From contig NC_021680.1 of NCBI RefSeq assembly GCF_000247815.1, forward strand, positions 3,934,722 through 3,998,721: a stretch of 64,000 bases of DNA. Reading direction: 5' to 3'. Shown here one piece after another: positions 41,878 through 53,528 of the stretch. A model generated the notes under the pieces. It made no database searches and had not been told where the DNA came from. It worked only from the letters and a program-made list of their open reading frames with translations. The DNA comes from Ficedula albicollis. Lineage: Eukaryota; Chordata; Aves; Passeriformes; Muscicapidae. Position numbers and translations under genes: made by a program. Numbering within the stretch: position 1 is the first letter of the stretch; the number at the start of each line of letters is the position of its first letter.

Positions 41878-42841
41878 GCCCTGCAAGGCTCAGAGCTGTG
41901 GGCAAACCCCGGGGCAGCCCTGCAGGGCACCCAAATGGTGCACAAGGCAGGGGAGAAGGGCAGGGGAGGCGACATGGGTGCTGCTGAGAAAGCAGACCCG
42001 GGAGCACATCTGGGCAGAGGCTGTGCAGGAAGCGCAGGAGGGGATCCGCGGCGGAGAAGTCAAACCCCACCTCTCCCCGGTGCAGGATCCTCAAAGGGCT
42101 CAGCTCTGGGGTGACAACAGGGACAGAGTGGGGAGGGGGTCGGGCTAGGCGGGTGACCCAAGCCATGCCCTGGGGCTTTGCCGAGCGCTCAGGACCAGCA
42201 GAGCTGCATCACCGGGGACAGGGGAGATGGCTCAGCGCAGCTCAGGGGTGCTCTGGGGCAGGATGTGGCGCTGACTCAGGCCAGTGGAGGAGGGCTGGTC
42301 CCACAGTCAGCTGTCCCTGGCCAGCTGCCAGCCCAGCACCCCGCCCTCAGAAAAGCCTGCATTTTCGGGTGGCGGAAAATCGACATCCTCCTTTCCGGAA
42401 GGTCACACTGAGGCCACCCAGACAAGTGTGAGGGGCAGAGGGGACCTCCTGAGCCCCTCAGCCTGGCTCTGTGGGACATCCCTCCCTGGCCCTGGGGGGA
42501 TTCAGAGCCCTGGCCACAAGGGGAAGGAGAACAAGGACTACGGTGTGCAAAGGCTGAACTTCAAGTCCTACAGCCCTGGCCATTGCTGTCCAACACTTCT
42601 CTGGTGTTGGGTGCTCTGGACAGGTGTTGCAGGCACAACCCTCCACACCACTGGGACATTCACCCATGGCAAAGCAGCTTCCAGAAACCATCTCTGGCCA
42701 GACTGCCCTGGAGTCCCGGAGGAAAAGATGCTGGAACTGGATCTTCCTCAAAACCTACTCAAAAGAGGGGTTTGCAAGTGCGAGAAGCTGCTTCAAAGCA
42801 GAGGAAGCAGCTGGTGCCCAAGTCAACACATAAACCAAAAC

Positions 42842-42961
42842 CCTCCTGCTCCCAGAGTGGGGCCAGTGCAGCGAGCAGCCACAGCCTGCGCCAGGTGAAT
42901 CCTCCTGCTCCCAGAGTGGGGCCAGTGTGGGCAGCGAGCAGCCACAGCCTGCGCCAGGTGA
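42842..42961. repeat. Two-copy tandem duplication, about 59 bp
   Basis: The unit starting cctcctgctcccagagtggg occurs at 42842 and 42901. The second copy has a short tgtgg-type insertion. Each copy ends gcgccaggtga, which resembles a splice donor, but no coding exon can be supported. Confidence 0.8.
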
Positions 42962-43679
42962 GACCTGCTTTATATTTGACACGGTGGCTGGAGCACCCAG
43001 CCAGCTTTTACCATCCTGCTGCACTCTTCCTCTCCACGGTGCCGTGCCCCACCCACGGCAGGTTTGGCATCTGGGAACCAGCTCTGCCTGCCTGCTCTTG
43101 CTGCTTCACCCAGGGAGGAAAGCCCCGTCGCTCAAACCCGGTGTAAAGCACCCCGTGGGCAGTGGGGCACACAGCCATGTCCCCGGCACACAGCCCCTGC
43201 TCCCTGCAGCAGACACTGTCCCCAGCAGCACCCCTGCCTCTGCGGGTGACACCCAGGGGTGCCCAGACCTGAGCTGAGCGGTGGCAGCAGCCAAAACTGG
43301 CAGCTTTTCCTCTCTGTGCTCACACAACGGGCAGAGCAGCTCCCAGCACACTCCGCACCTGCATCATCTTTTCTTCTGCACTCTGCCTGTACCCCATCCC
43401 AAAATTTTCCCAGTGGCAATGGGCACACCGTGGGAGAAGGGAGAGCTCAGCTCTACCCTCTAGACCCACCCAAGCAGCGGCTCAGGTGCTACAGAGCTGC
43501 CAGGGGCTCGCACTGCTCCCAGGTCCCACCTCCCCTCTGCTCCACGTGTGCCCGACGTGGGGCAAAACCCAGCTGCAGAAACTGGGAAAAGCCCAGCGGG
43601 CAAATGCTGTTCCAGAGCCTCTGGAAGCAGAGGGGAAACCCAGACGCAGAAATGGAGATGGAAAAGGTGCTGGGTAGGA

Positions 43680-44120
43680 GGTGACAGTCAAACGCCTTGC
43701 GGGAAGTGTCTCCATCCGCGCCAGCAGCAGCATCCCGGCTGCACACCGGGATGAGGCCAGGCAGCACAGCCTGCTCCGGGAGCCCTGGCAGCACATCCCC
43801 GGCTCCACGGGGCGGCTGCGGCTCTTCGGGGAGGCCAGGGCACGGCGAGGAGCCGGGGGTGCCCGGAGCAGGAGCCCCCTTCGCGCCCGCAGCCCCGCAG
43901 CGCGCCCCAGCACTGCCATCTGCAGGAGAGCCCCGGGGCCGCTGCCAGCACCGCGACCCTGGGCCGGCACGGACCGGCCACGGGGCTAGCAAGGCTGCGA
44001 CCCCCGGGCCAGCAGGGACCGGCCACCGGGCCAGCAGGGCTGCGAGGTTTGCACAGCCGGGCAGAGAGCCCCTGGGGCTGCCACGGGACCCTCCCAGCTC
44101 CATCATGGAACACACGGAGC
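43680..44120. other. CpG-rich patch of unknown role
   Basis: This is a GC- and CpG-dense stretch containing an imperfect repeat of gaccggccacggggc/ggccagcagggctgcga near 43970-44045. A minus-strand frame starting at 43918 has an Arg/Ala/Leu-rich N-terminus (MAVLGRAAGL), but no homology is recognised and it lacks the hydrophobic core of a signal peptide. It could be an extra promoter or simply GC-rich intergenic DNA. Confidence 0.4.
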
Positions 44121-44614
44121 GAAGGGCGGCAGCTTCTCCTCCCCTGTGCCCGAGCAGCCAGACAGGGGCTGAGCTCACACCTGGCTGCTCAGGAGGAGCA
44201 GAGACCCCAGCAAAGCAAACTCTGCCCACTCCTCCCCTCCTCCAGGCATGAAACAGGGCTCCGTGTTTTGAGCATCAAGGAAATTGCTCGTAAGGTGTTC
44301 CTCGGAGTCCCACACTGGCCTGCGGGAGAGGAGGACTCCTTGTCTTCCCCCTACGAACAGCATGGCCACAAAACTTCCCCAGCTTGTGTCCCCCATAAAA
44401 TTCTTCCCATGGCAAGGAGGCTGCCTGCCAACAGGCTGAGATGTGCCAGCAGGGAGAGAGCCCTGCTATAACCGAAGTAAATAGTCACGGTCACGTCATT
44501 CTGCCTCCAAAAGGCTCCACCCATGGGGTCTTTGCCCTCTTGTGGCCCTGGAAGCAAGGAAAGCACCCCTGAAAGTCACAGGAAGGAGACACAGGACACT
44601 CCAAGCCACAGAGG

Positions 44615-46485
44615 GGATTTTCCAGAAGCATTTATTCCACTGCTGACACCGGGGCTGCAGGAGGCAGCTGCTCCCCGAGCTGCCCCGTGCTGCAGAATCA
44701 TCACCCCCTCAATCACAACAATCCACAGACGGTCTGAACGCTGAGACCTTCCAGCACCCACATTACACAGACCTACATCACTGGGACATTCACCTGGTAG
44801 GGACACCACTTAAAAGGACTTAAAATAATGGCAATAATTATCATAAAGCAACCTACAAAGTAACACTTAGAGGCATCATGCAGAAACTGTATTACTTTAG
44901 ACTAGAGGGCAGCTCAGATTTGCTGGGCTCATCGGTGGACGAGTGCTGACTGCATTCTGCCAGTCCAACAAGGTGCCAGGTTGGGGAGCATTCCCAGACA
45001 GGACAACAGCTGTGCTTCCCACCCAGTGGCAGGAAACACTTCCAAGTCACAGCTTATACATCCAGAACAAGGTTATGTGCTTATAAAAGGTGCTGGGAAG
45101 TGCTGACACGTCCTTCTGTGACACCACCTGCTTCCTCTACCAAGTGGCAGACACCTGAGTGCAGCAGAGTGCCTGAGCTGTGGGATTTCTTTTTTCACTC
45201 TCTCCTTTTTTTATTTTTTTTTTAAATAAAACCAAAATCTGACTGCTAAAATGTTATTCTTAGCACAGGTGGACCAAAAAAAATCGTTTTAAAAAATCAC
45301 ATTACACTGGTGATATAGAGATTGGCCCATAAGAAAGAAGAAGCTCTATACTACTGCCCCATAATGAATTTTTCTTCACCTACAGTTTCAACTTCCCAAG
45401 TGAGGTAGGGAGAAGGTGACCACGGGTAAAAGAGGTGGTGTTTCTAAAGGATTCCACTGTTTCAAAGTTATCCTATCCTTCATGTAAAGTGAAAGTGTTC
45501 TTTGAAGAAACACTACCTTTTCTTCACAACAACATTCAGTTTGGTTTTTTGGTTGTTTTGGATGAGGGAAAGAGGGAGAAAGAAAACAAGGATCCCAGAG
45601 ATGAAATGCTGGCAGTTTTGACACATTTTGGAAGGAAAGCACAGTTATAAAAAGGAAAGAAATAATGTAGTAAATCTGCAGCTAGAAGGGAAAAATAGAG
45701 AGTGCTGACATAGTTTGCATGGAACTGTGCCTGCTCCAACAGCATTGAATTACACACCCTGTTCATGTGGAAACACACTGTCACACACAGCTGTCAGGAG
45801 AGGGAAAGTGGACACTTAGAAACCTGGAGTTTAATTTTGCAGGAACCATGTAACAAAAAAGCCTCCCACTGCCCCTCCTAGTACTGGACAGAATGTATTT
45901 TAAGGCATAGTTTAACATCCATTTGTTCCTAAAGCAATTGAAAGTGTAACAAGCCAGGATGTCAGACACAGAATACTCAACATGTATTCTGACAGAGGTG
46001 AAAGCTGGTTCATGTACAGTGAAATATCTGCCTCGAAATGGGAGAGTCTTGGAAAAGAAAGAAAGGAAAACAACTGCAGACCCAGATTCTAAAAAAGCAA
46101 ACATTACCAACACAAGGAATGTTCATTAGAGTCCAGTTCCCACTAGAGCTACTCAACAGGAGGATGCACAATATGATTATGCTAAACAGCACTGATTGAC
46201 TGTTCCCAGAGTGCCCCGGGAGGGGGAAGAACCTTGGGAGGCCAAACTCTGCAGCACCCCAGTGCAAACTGCCTCAGAGGAAAAGCCTGCAAGTCAACAA
46301 GCCTTTACACCTACAGTTAGGCTCCACTAAGAGATGCAGCAGCCAGGTGTCACCCAACAACTCCAGGACACTCCTGCGAAGCTGATGGTGCTGTGTGGAT
46401 TCTAATGCACATCCCCCATGAGCAGTGTCCTGCACACATCCACCTGCCAGGCTGCTGGCTTTCCCTCTTCCAGGGCTGGGCCAGC
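44615..46485 (-). other. SEC22B: SEC22B 3' untranslated region
   Basis: This is non-coding sequence between the SEC22B stop codon and the most likely cleavage site. Its far end is set by the AATAAA at 44631-44636 and a GT-rich stretch beyond it. An earlier possible signal lies in the A-tract at about 45210-45215 (minus strand). The length of about 1.9 kb is reasonable for this gene. The end is inferred from motifs only. Confidence 0.55.
44631..44636 (-). promoter_or_regulatory. SEC22B: SEC22B polyadenylation signal AATAAA
   Basis: Minus-strand AATAAA (TTTATT on the plus strand) is followed about 30-50 bases later by ggagtgtcctgtgtctcc, a GT-rich element of the kind that directs 3' cleavage. 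Confidence 0.55.
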
Positions 46486-46640
46486 TCACAGCCACCAGAA
46501 CCTGACATAGACAATGAGCATGATGAAGAACACGGCCACGGCCGCCAGCTTGGCGTACGTGGAGCGCATGTTCAGGTACTTGGCGTCCTGGCGGTACTTC
46601 TTGGACAAGCTGGACAAGTTGTTGGCCTTGGAATCAAGAG
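46486..46640 (-). CDS. SEC22B: SEC22B exon 5 (SNARE C-terminal half and membrane anchor)
   Basis: This last coding exon has 155 bases including TGA at 46486-46488, and acceptor ttgaacag. It encodes residues 165-215. It carries the second half of the SNARE motif ([20 protein letters not shown]), a short linker ([10 protein letters not shown]) and the C-terminal anchor at residues 196-213 ([15 protein letters not shown]), ending RFWWL. The wording is essentially that of mammalian SEC22B. The tail anchor places the protein in ER and ER-Golgi intermediate membranes, with the SNARE motif facing the cytosol. Codon 165 (Ala) is split with exon 4. Confidence 0.98.
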
Positions 46641-47035
46641 CTGTTCAAGGGAAAGGGGAGAGGAGTTAGGATTCACTGAATGCTCTTCCTCAAATGTTCT
46701 GTTAAGTGTAGGAGTTTGTCTGGAGCAGCTGGAAGCACAGCAGTCTCACGTGCCAGCCTGGCCTGTGCCTCCCTGCGGTGCTCCAGGGCTCGTCCGGCTG
46801 GGATGAGAGCCAGCAGAGCTGCTGAGGTGCTGCTCTCTCCCCATAGAAACACCAGCCACGTGTTTCAGAACACAGCTGATCCAGCTGAACACCCACTGGG
46901 TTTGTTGGAACCCTGGTCACTGAGGATTTTAGACCTTCTGTGCTGACAGGAAAACACTGCATTTCACCTGAGGCTGTGGAAAACGACGCCTCGGGTTTTC
47001 GCTTTTACATTTTTTCAGAATCTCTGCTGTTTAGT

Positions 47036-47500
47036 GTGTAACTCTGTAACTTCCTATTAGGTGTTAGTAAGTTGTCTTAATAGGGGAGTTGGACAAAACA
47101 ATTCCTTTCTAGCTAGAGAATCAAGGACACCTGGTACCCAAAAAGCAGAAACAACAGTGAGGGAAAGGAGGCAAGCCAGAGGGCTGAGACTTCATAGCCT
47201 AGGGCTGTGGTTGAATAATTAACCCCACTATATAAATAACCCAAAATTTACAAAACTATAAAAACTTGTGACCAAAATCAGTCATAGCCTGGGGCTGTGG
47301 TTGAATAATTAACCCCAATATATAAATAACCCAAAATCTACAAAACTATAAAAACTTGTGACCAAAATCAATCTTAGGTTTAATTTAAGTGTAACCCCAG
47401 CCAGGTTCTTGCACTGCCCAAAGTGTACCCTTTCAATAAATACCTATTTTATTCCTTTTACTCTGTCTAGTCTCTGTTCCAAATCAGCCTTTCCAGGCAA
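47036..47500 (+). mobile_element. Retroviral-type LTR A
   Basis: This segment runs from tgtgtaactctgtaac to ccaggcaaca. It has TATA-like words (tatataaata, ctataaaaac), an AATAAA at 47435-47440 followed by a T-rich tail, and a typical TG...CA outline. A 90-bp unit (47192-47281) is repeated at 47282-47371 with about three substitutions, which duplicates the TATA-like words. No internal retroviral coding sequence adjoins it. No clear target-site duplication was found, so the ends are approximate. Confidence 0.6.
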
Positions 47501-48140
47501 CAAGGTGGCTTCCAAAATTGAATAGAACTGGGTTGTTTCCAAAATTGATAGAATTAGGGTTATGGGTGTGTAGTTTCAATAGAAGTGTGTAATATCACAA
47601 GGTGGAAAACTCAGAGTTTAAGGTTTTAGAATATAGTAATATATATAAAGCAAGATGTAGGTTTTAGGGCAGAGATTAGTCCTTCTTCACCTTGCTCTTC
47701 ATGGGTTTGGGTGGTACTGTATGACTGGGTAAAAAAATCCACACTGTGGGCCATGTGTGGTTGGTTACTGGGTTAAAAGTAAAAATAAGTTAGGTAGCAT
47801 TTCTTAATTGGACAGTTTATCCTCAAAAGGCCTTGTAGAGATAGGGCTCAATTTTTCAGTTTGGTAGCTTGAAGTGCTGTAGAACTCACTTTTGTGAGAC
47901 TGTAATATAGATAAGAACTAATGTTAGGTAGCATTTCTTAATTGGACAGTTTATCCTCAAAAGGCCTTGTAGAGATAGGGCTCAATTTTTCAGTTTGGTA
48001 GCTTGAAGTGCTGTAGAACTCACTTTTGTGAGACTGTAATATAGATAAGAACTAATAAACATCTGAGTCCAAATAAGAAATACTGTATCACACATTAACA
48101 AGAAATTCTGTCTTGCTCATTTAATCCTGACCCTGGCAAA
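47501..48140 (+). mobile_element. Retroviral-type LTR B, same family as the 31.8-kb copy
   Basis: The order of words (ggcttccaaaatt, gtaatatcaca, ttttagaatatagta, aaagtaaaaataa, gtgctgtagaactcac, ctaataaacatctgagtcc, ctgaccctggca) parallels the minus-strand LTR at 31764-32203. AATAAA is at 48054-48059. A 134-bp unit starting taggtagcatttc at 47791 is repeated from 47925. The 5' end abuts LTR A and cannot be set exactly. No gag, pol or env remains are visible. Confidence 0.62.
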
Positions 48141-48210
48141 AAAGACAAGAAGTGACAGGGTGCACTGCTGAAGAAATTCTGTCTCGCTCATTTAATCCTG
48201 ACCCTGGCAA
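48101..48210. repeat. Two-copy 70-bp duplication at the LTR B tail
   Basis: The segment aagaaattctgtct followed by atttaatcctgaccctggca occurs at 48101 and 48171 with one T/C difference. The first copy aligns with the tail of LTR B, so the duplication includes the element's end. Confidence 0.75.
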
Positions 48211-48392
48211 AAAAAGGATAAGCTGCCACACATATCATCACAATATAGACCTGAAATAGTAGACCTGAGTATTTAACATGTATAAATCAGACAGTTTCCT
48301 CAGGAGGGTCAAGCCTTTCCCTCCAGGACACTCTGCCCACCCAGCTGCCAGAGGAGACAGACCTGCGTGCCAAACACTGGCCACCCCAGTAC

Positions 48393-48539
48393 CTGACAGG
48401 GCCTCTCCTCGCTGTAACACCTCCTCGATGTTGGCCACCATAATCCTCTGCACATCTTGCAGCTCGGTGTTGATGGAGCCCAGGTTCCTCCTCGCCCGGC
48501 TGTCGATGTAGAGCTTCTTGGTTTTCTGGATGTAGGTGT
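48393..48539 (-). CDS. SEC22B: SEC22B exon 4 (SNARE motif with zero-layer Arg)
   Basis: This 147-base exon has acceptor ccttccag and donor gtactg on the minus strand. It encodes residues 116-164 plus one base of codon 165. It begins [13 protein letters not shown], continues [18 protein letters not shown] and [17 protein letters not shown]. The latter forms the first half of the R-SNARE coiled coil. The Arg in LQRGEAL, about residue 159, occupies the central ionic layer that pairs with three Gln residues of the syntaxin-type partners in ER-Golgi fusion. No residue expected of an active R-SNARE is missing. Confidence 0.98.
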
Positions 48540-48861
48540 CTGGAAGGAGACAGGGATGTCAGGGGCATTGCCACCTAGCACAGAGCTGCCTGGCTGCAGG
48601 AGGAGCGGGAGCACTGCCACAAGACTACACGCAAATATTCACTGGAGTGAGGCCAAGAGACTAAAAGCAGGAAATCTGAATCTAAGGACACGTGTCATTT
48701 CCCTATCACTCCTTTACACTCCTGCTCAGAACACCCGTGTCTCTAGTGCCAAGAAGAATTTGAGCTGTCAATTCCATAGGACAAACTGCAGAGAATCCTG
48801 TGGCTGCTGCTCCCCCCCCAGCAAGACGTTTCCTGACTAGCCACAGAGAGAGGGACCTCAC
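48540..48861 (-). other. SEC22B: SEC22B intron 3
   Basis: This 322-base intron has donor gtgagg at 48861 and acceptor cag at 48540. Nothing further was recognised in it. Confidence 0.92.
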
Positions 48862-49022
48862 CAAATTCAATGAAGGAATAGGGCCTGGAGACTGTGGGAA
48901 CCTTCTTGCCATGCTGCTCATCAAACTCTGAGTACAAGTCCTCCAGGTATGCAAAGGCCAGTTTCTTGGGGAATCCAGCTTCACACAGGACCAGGTAACA
49001 CACTCCTTTCTCGATGATGTAG
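48862..49022 (-). CDS. SEC22B: SEC22B exon 3 (longin domain, main part)
   Basis: This 161-base exon has acceptor tctttcag and donor gtgagg on the minus strand. It encodes residues 62-115: [14 protein letters not shown], then [22 protein letters not shown], then [17 protein letters not shown]. This is the beta-sheet and helix core of the longin (profilin-like) domain that folds back on the SNARE motif and contributes to COPII cargo recognition. His61 is split across the exon 2-3 junction (CA then C). Compared with the mammalian protein only conservative changes are seen. Confidence 0.98.
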
Positions 49023-52000
49023 CTGAAAGAATGGCAGACAGAGCATACATCAATCAATTTTGAACCTGTCAAACACCACCCTGCATGCCTTTATTCCTAT
49101 GGGGCAATGAGAACTGGGTACAAGAACTTCTGGTTTTCTATGTCTGGATTGAGTGCAAACCTTTCTGCAAAGCAATGGGTTATCTTCTTTTTAGCCAAAA
49201 TAAATTTTCTTGTAGCCTCAGACCCTACACCCATGCCAACAGTCTTGGGCTTTGACTTCAGTTGAACAAAAGCTGGCCTGTGAATACCATGAGCTTAAGA
49301 AAATACCAGCAACAAAAGAGTTGTAATTTTGGAGTATAAAAGAGAGAACACCCTGCAGCCAGGAGCAGGGGAGCACAAGAAAGTTTGCCATCAGAGCAGA
49401 GGGGAAGATGGCCAACACTTCTCTAACTGGCAGCAGTTTCCTCCTTGCTTAGCTGATATAAAAATAAAGGCTACACCAAAACCAAGACAGTAAACAGCTC
49501 TGTAAACATTTCTGAATGCTTATATATATTCTAAAGGGTTAAATGTGAATGCTACTTTTAGGCTACCTTCGACTTTCTGCATAATGCCATTAAGCATTAG
49601 TCTGGTTACCATAAAGATTAGCAGTGTATTAAAGAAATTATCCAGTCCTGAGGGCACCATACTAAAATAAGCAGCTTAAAATTTTGTTAACAGACACATC
49701 AGGCTTACAAAACAACTTCCCCCCACTCCCCACTGTTTTTCCAGATATCCCAGCAGGGCCATGTCCTTTAAATTAGCCATCCTCACCTTGTTCCTGGGCT
49801 CAGGAGTATCCATTTCTCCTGCCTCTGTATGGCCTGTGTGTGAACCCTGGCAGCTTCAATCAACAACTGATTTACTCCAACCAGAAGCAAGAAACTCCAG
49901 CTGCCATAATCATTCCACAGCATGCCCCCACGTGCCCATTCCTTTTTATGTTCCTTTTAATGTCCCTCTTGCACTGCATCAGAGCCCAGACTAATCCTAC
50001 ACTCCATCATCAAGCCTCTGCTCTTCCCTTACCCCTGCTTGCCACATTGGGGTTTCTACAGATCATCACCCAAGACTTGAGCAGATCTTTTGAAATGAGG
50101 AGAGCCAGTGTCAGAAGAGAATTCTGACAGCAGTGCTGGAGTAGCACTCTGCAGGTGAGAGCTCCCTGAGGAACATGTCCCATCAGCACAGGTCTGATTA
50201 CCTGTGCCTGGGCCAGCTGGTCCTGCCTGGAGCTCTTCAGCTGCATTTCTCACTTGCTTTTCCCTGGTGTGATATTCAGTGTGCTGGATTTAAAGTTGGT
50301 CTGTCAGCACCACAGAGATCACCTCGCTCTGCCCCAGATTCAGACAGTTTTGTCAACCTCAGAGCAGAGTTCCTGCACAGCTGGGCCTCTCAGTTTTGTG
50401 TGCACCTCCAAGCTTCAGCACAGCACCTGCCTGCACGTCCTCACACAAGGGGCAGATGTGGCCATTTGCCACTGTTAACTCTGCACAGAGTGCAGCCAGC
50501 AGGTTCCTTGTAATCATGTGGGACATTTTGAGAGAGAAAAGCTTTATCCTGGTAACAGTGGCAAAGGCCAAGGGTTGCTTTTAAATGACAGGTAAGAGTC
50601 ACTCCAGCCATTCATCAGCCAAAGGTCACCTGCTCACTGACAGCACAGCAGGCACTGTCAGTGTTCCTGTACCTGCACAGGCCCAGGGTTGCTGCTGGAA
50701 GGGTGACACAGCTTTTGCTGTGAAGCCTGGGCACAGCATTTCCCAGAAATCCCCTGAGCACTCACAATTTAAACATCGAGTTCCTGTAAGGCTCGGCTCT
50801 GCTTTGAAGCTGAAGATGTTCACCACCACCCCTGCAAGTTCAGCAATACCCTTGGCCATGCTGCTAACTCCCCCCACAAAATGCTGTGTCCTGCTTTGTG
50901 CTGCCCTCAGCAGTCAGAGCTCTGATCTGGCAGGAAAAGATTGGTGTGCTGCAGATTGGTCGTCGGTCAGCGTTATTTTAGACCAAATCTCAAATTCCCC
51001 CGTCACCTCCCCTTCCTGCAGAGGGAAAGTTTCTGACCTGGAAGTGCTCTTTTCACACAGGTCCTGCTGTAATGTCCCACCTCAAGGGAGGCAGAAGCTC
51101 TGCAGCAGCAGCTGTCAGTGGTCAGCAAAACCTATCCAGGGACTCAACCCAAAAGGAACACTCCTGTCTGTCTGTAACCTGGCTGCTCCCTTGAGGCAGC
51201 TGGCAAAACAGGCCTGCCCAAGCCCTCCCTCCTCCTCATGGTCTCATTACAGCCACCACTAAGAGGCTTTGATTTCCTGGGCAGGTGTTGCCACCTTCCC
51301 AGACAGCGCTCGGCTTGCATCACGGAAGGAACTCAGGAAGGGATTTACTGGGATCTACACAGGCTCTTTCCCAAGGCTTCACTGCCAGGCAGAGCTACAC
51401 CCATGCTGTGCCAAGGAGACACTCAGAAAGGAGGGGGTTTTTAAACTCTGTGAAGAGCCAACTTGTAGAAAGAACAAGAAAAGCAGCACTCAGCACTTAA
51501 CTCTGGCAACAACATCCAAATCCAACAGGAGATAAGGACGGCCAGGCCAACCCTTTGACAACTGTAACTCCCTATCAAAGGCAACCAGAAGCCCAGAGAA
51601 AAGATTTTAAAAAAAATCTTGTCACAGTCAGCAAATGTAAGACAACCACAAGAAAAGCATCCCCAAACAGTTTAAGAAATCAATTAAACACGCCCAGCAA
51701 ATCTAGCAACGACAAATTTACTGGATGAGAGAAAGAAGTCTGTCAGATATTAAGACAATAATACCAGAATATCCAGAGAAGCTCGGTGTCCTTGTAATGC
51801 ATGAAAAGCTGAGCTCTCACAGGGCACAGAGAGGAGAACCCTGTGCAGCGGCTCACAGTGGCACTGCCACACTGGCTTTACAAGGACAGATCTCTTTAAA
51901 GACAAGGCACAGGAGGCCCACAAGAAGCACTGAGGGCATAACAGTGCACACAAACAAAAAACCAGAAACTGTACTGTCCGCAGCAAAGGCAGGACTATGA

Positions 52001-52183
52001 ACCTGGAAGAAAACCGAACGCTAGACACCTGTGCCAAGCAGTGACCACTCACACACTGTCTCTTTCCAGCAGGGCTGACAGGGAGTTCTCCCAGGCAGTC
52101 CCGTTTCTAACGAGGCCTCAGGAGAGCCCTCTCCCATTTCCCCGGCAGAGGAGCCGGTATCCCCGCATCCCGCCGGTACTCAC
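49023..52183 (-). other. SEC22B: SEC22B intron 2
   Basis: This 3.2-kb intron has donor gtgagt at 52183 and its acceptor at 49023. Open frames of up to 225 codons (plus strand, around 50585-51262) have no recognisable domain and are treated as chance frames. I see no mobile element in it. Confidence 0.88.
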
Positions 52184-52293
52184 TGGAAAGCCATGGATTT
52201 TGCCTCCAGGGTGCATCTCGTCGGGGACTGCTCGTTCAGCTTGCGGAAGAGCTGCTTCGCCTGGGTCTGGTACTGCTGCAGGTCGCGGCCTGA
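52184..52293 (-). CDS. SEC22B: SEC22B exon 2 (longin domain, first part)
   Basis: This 110-base exon has acceptor ccctcag and donor gtgagt on the minus strand. It encodes residues 26-60 and two bases of codon 61. It starts [19 protein letters not shown] and continues [17 protein letters not shown], the first longin strand-helix segment. It joins MQEDEQ of exon 1 directly to SGRDL, as in mammalian SEC22B. Confidence 0.98.
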
Positions 52294-52474
52294 CTGAGGG
52301 AGGGAGAAGAACGGGCTGCTGGGGCGGTACCGGAGGCACACCGGGGCCCGACCGCACCGGCTGCCTCTCCTCCTCCCACCGCCACCACACCGTGAGGCAA
52401 ACGCTTGTGCAAGAGCCGCCCCGCTGCGAGAGGGACTGCGCGGCTCCCGGCGGCTCGCCCCACGCCCGCCTCAC
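52294..52474 (-). other. SEC22B: SEC22B intron 1
   Basis: This GC-rich 181-base intron has donor gtgagg at 52474 and acceptor cag at 52294. No other element is seen. Confidence 0.93.
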
Positions 52475-52549
52475 CTGCTCGTCCTCTTGCATGGAGGCGG
52501 CGAGCAGGAGCCCGTCCGCCACGCGGGCGATCATCGTCAGCAGCACCAT
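52475..52549 (-). CDS. SEC22B: SEC22B exon 1 (start)
   Basis: The coding part is 75 bases, 25 codons, from ATG at 52549 to MQEDEQ, with donor gtgagg. The start MVLLTMIARVADGL is the known N-terminus of this R-SNARE, which has no signal peptide. The next residue is Leu where the mammalian protein has Pro, as I recall it. The five exons sum to 648 bases, giving exactly 215 residues plus stop, the family's usual length. The product acts in vesicle fusion between ER and Golgi and in ER-plasma membrane or ER-phagosome contacts. Neighbouring NOTCH2 is unrelated in function and only linked in position. Confidence 0.98.
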
Positions 52550-52612
52550 GGTCGCGCCCGCCGCCCTGCCTGCCACGGAGCCGCCCGGAAACTGCCCCCG
52601 CCGCTTCCGGTG

Positions 52613-53201
<589 letters not shown>

Positions 53202-53352
53202 CGGCTGCTTCCCCGAGCCCCTTCCTTCCCCATCACCTGCGCGCTCCTCCCCGCCGTCGCGGCGCCCCTACCGCAGTGACGGGCACGGCTCCTCCCGCGG
53301 GGTTTGGGGTGGCTGGAGGTGCAGCCCGCAGAGGGTGGGGGGCCGCCGCCGT

Positions 53353-53528
<176 letters not shown>

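Larger units (their letters stand above)
46641..48392 (-). other. SEC22B: SEC22B intron 4
   Basis: This 1752-base intron has donor gtactg at 48392 and acceptor cag at 46641. More than half of it is LTR sequence in the antisense orientation to the gene, plus a 70-bp duplication. No exon is seen. Confidence 0.9.

Noticed and set aside
42842..42961. Tandem coding exons with caggtga donors
   Set aside because: The duplicated donor-like ends lack acceptors and a shared coding frame with any recognisable product.
43482..44229. Minus-strand frame with MAVLGRAAGL start as NOTCH2 exon 1
   Set aside because: It lacks the hydrophobic core of a signal peptide and a donor in phase 1 after an Ala codon, and it reads into low-complexity sequence without any EGF link.
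50585..51262. 225-codon plus-strand frame in SEC22B intron 2
   Set aside because: It has no recognisable domain, is antisense within an intron, and has composition like the surrounding intron.
46486..52549. SEC22B processed pseudogene
   Set aside because: All four introns are present with GT-AG sites, and the five exons join to an uninterrupted 215-residue protein.
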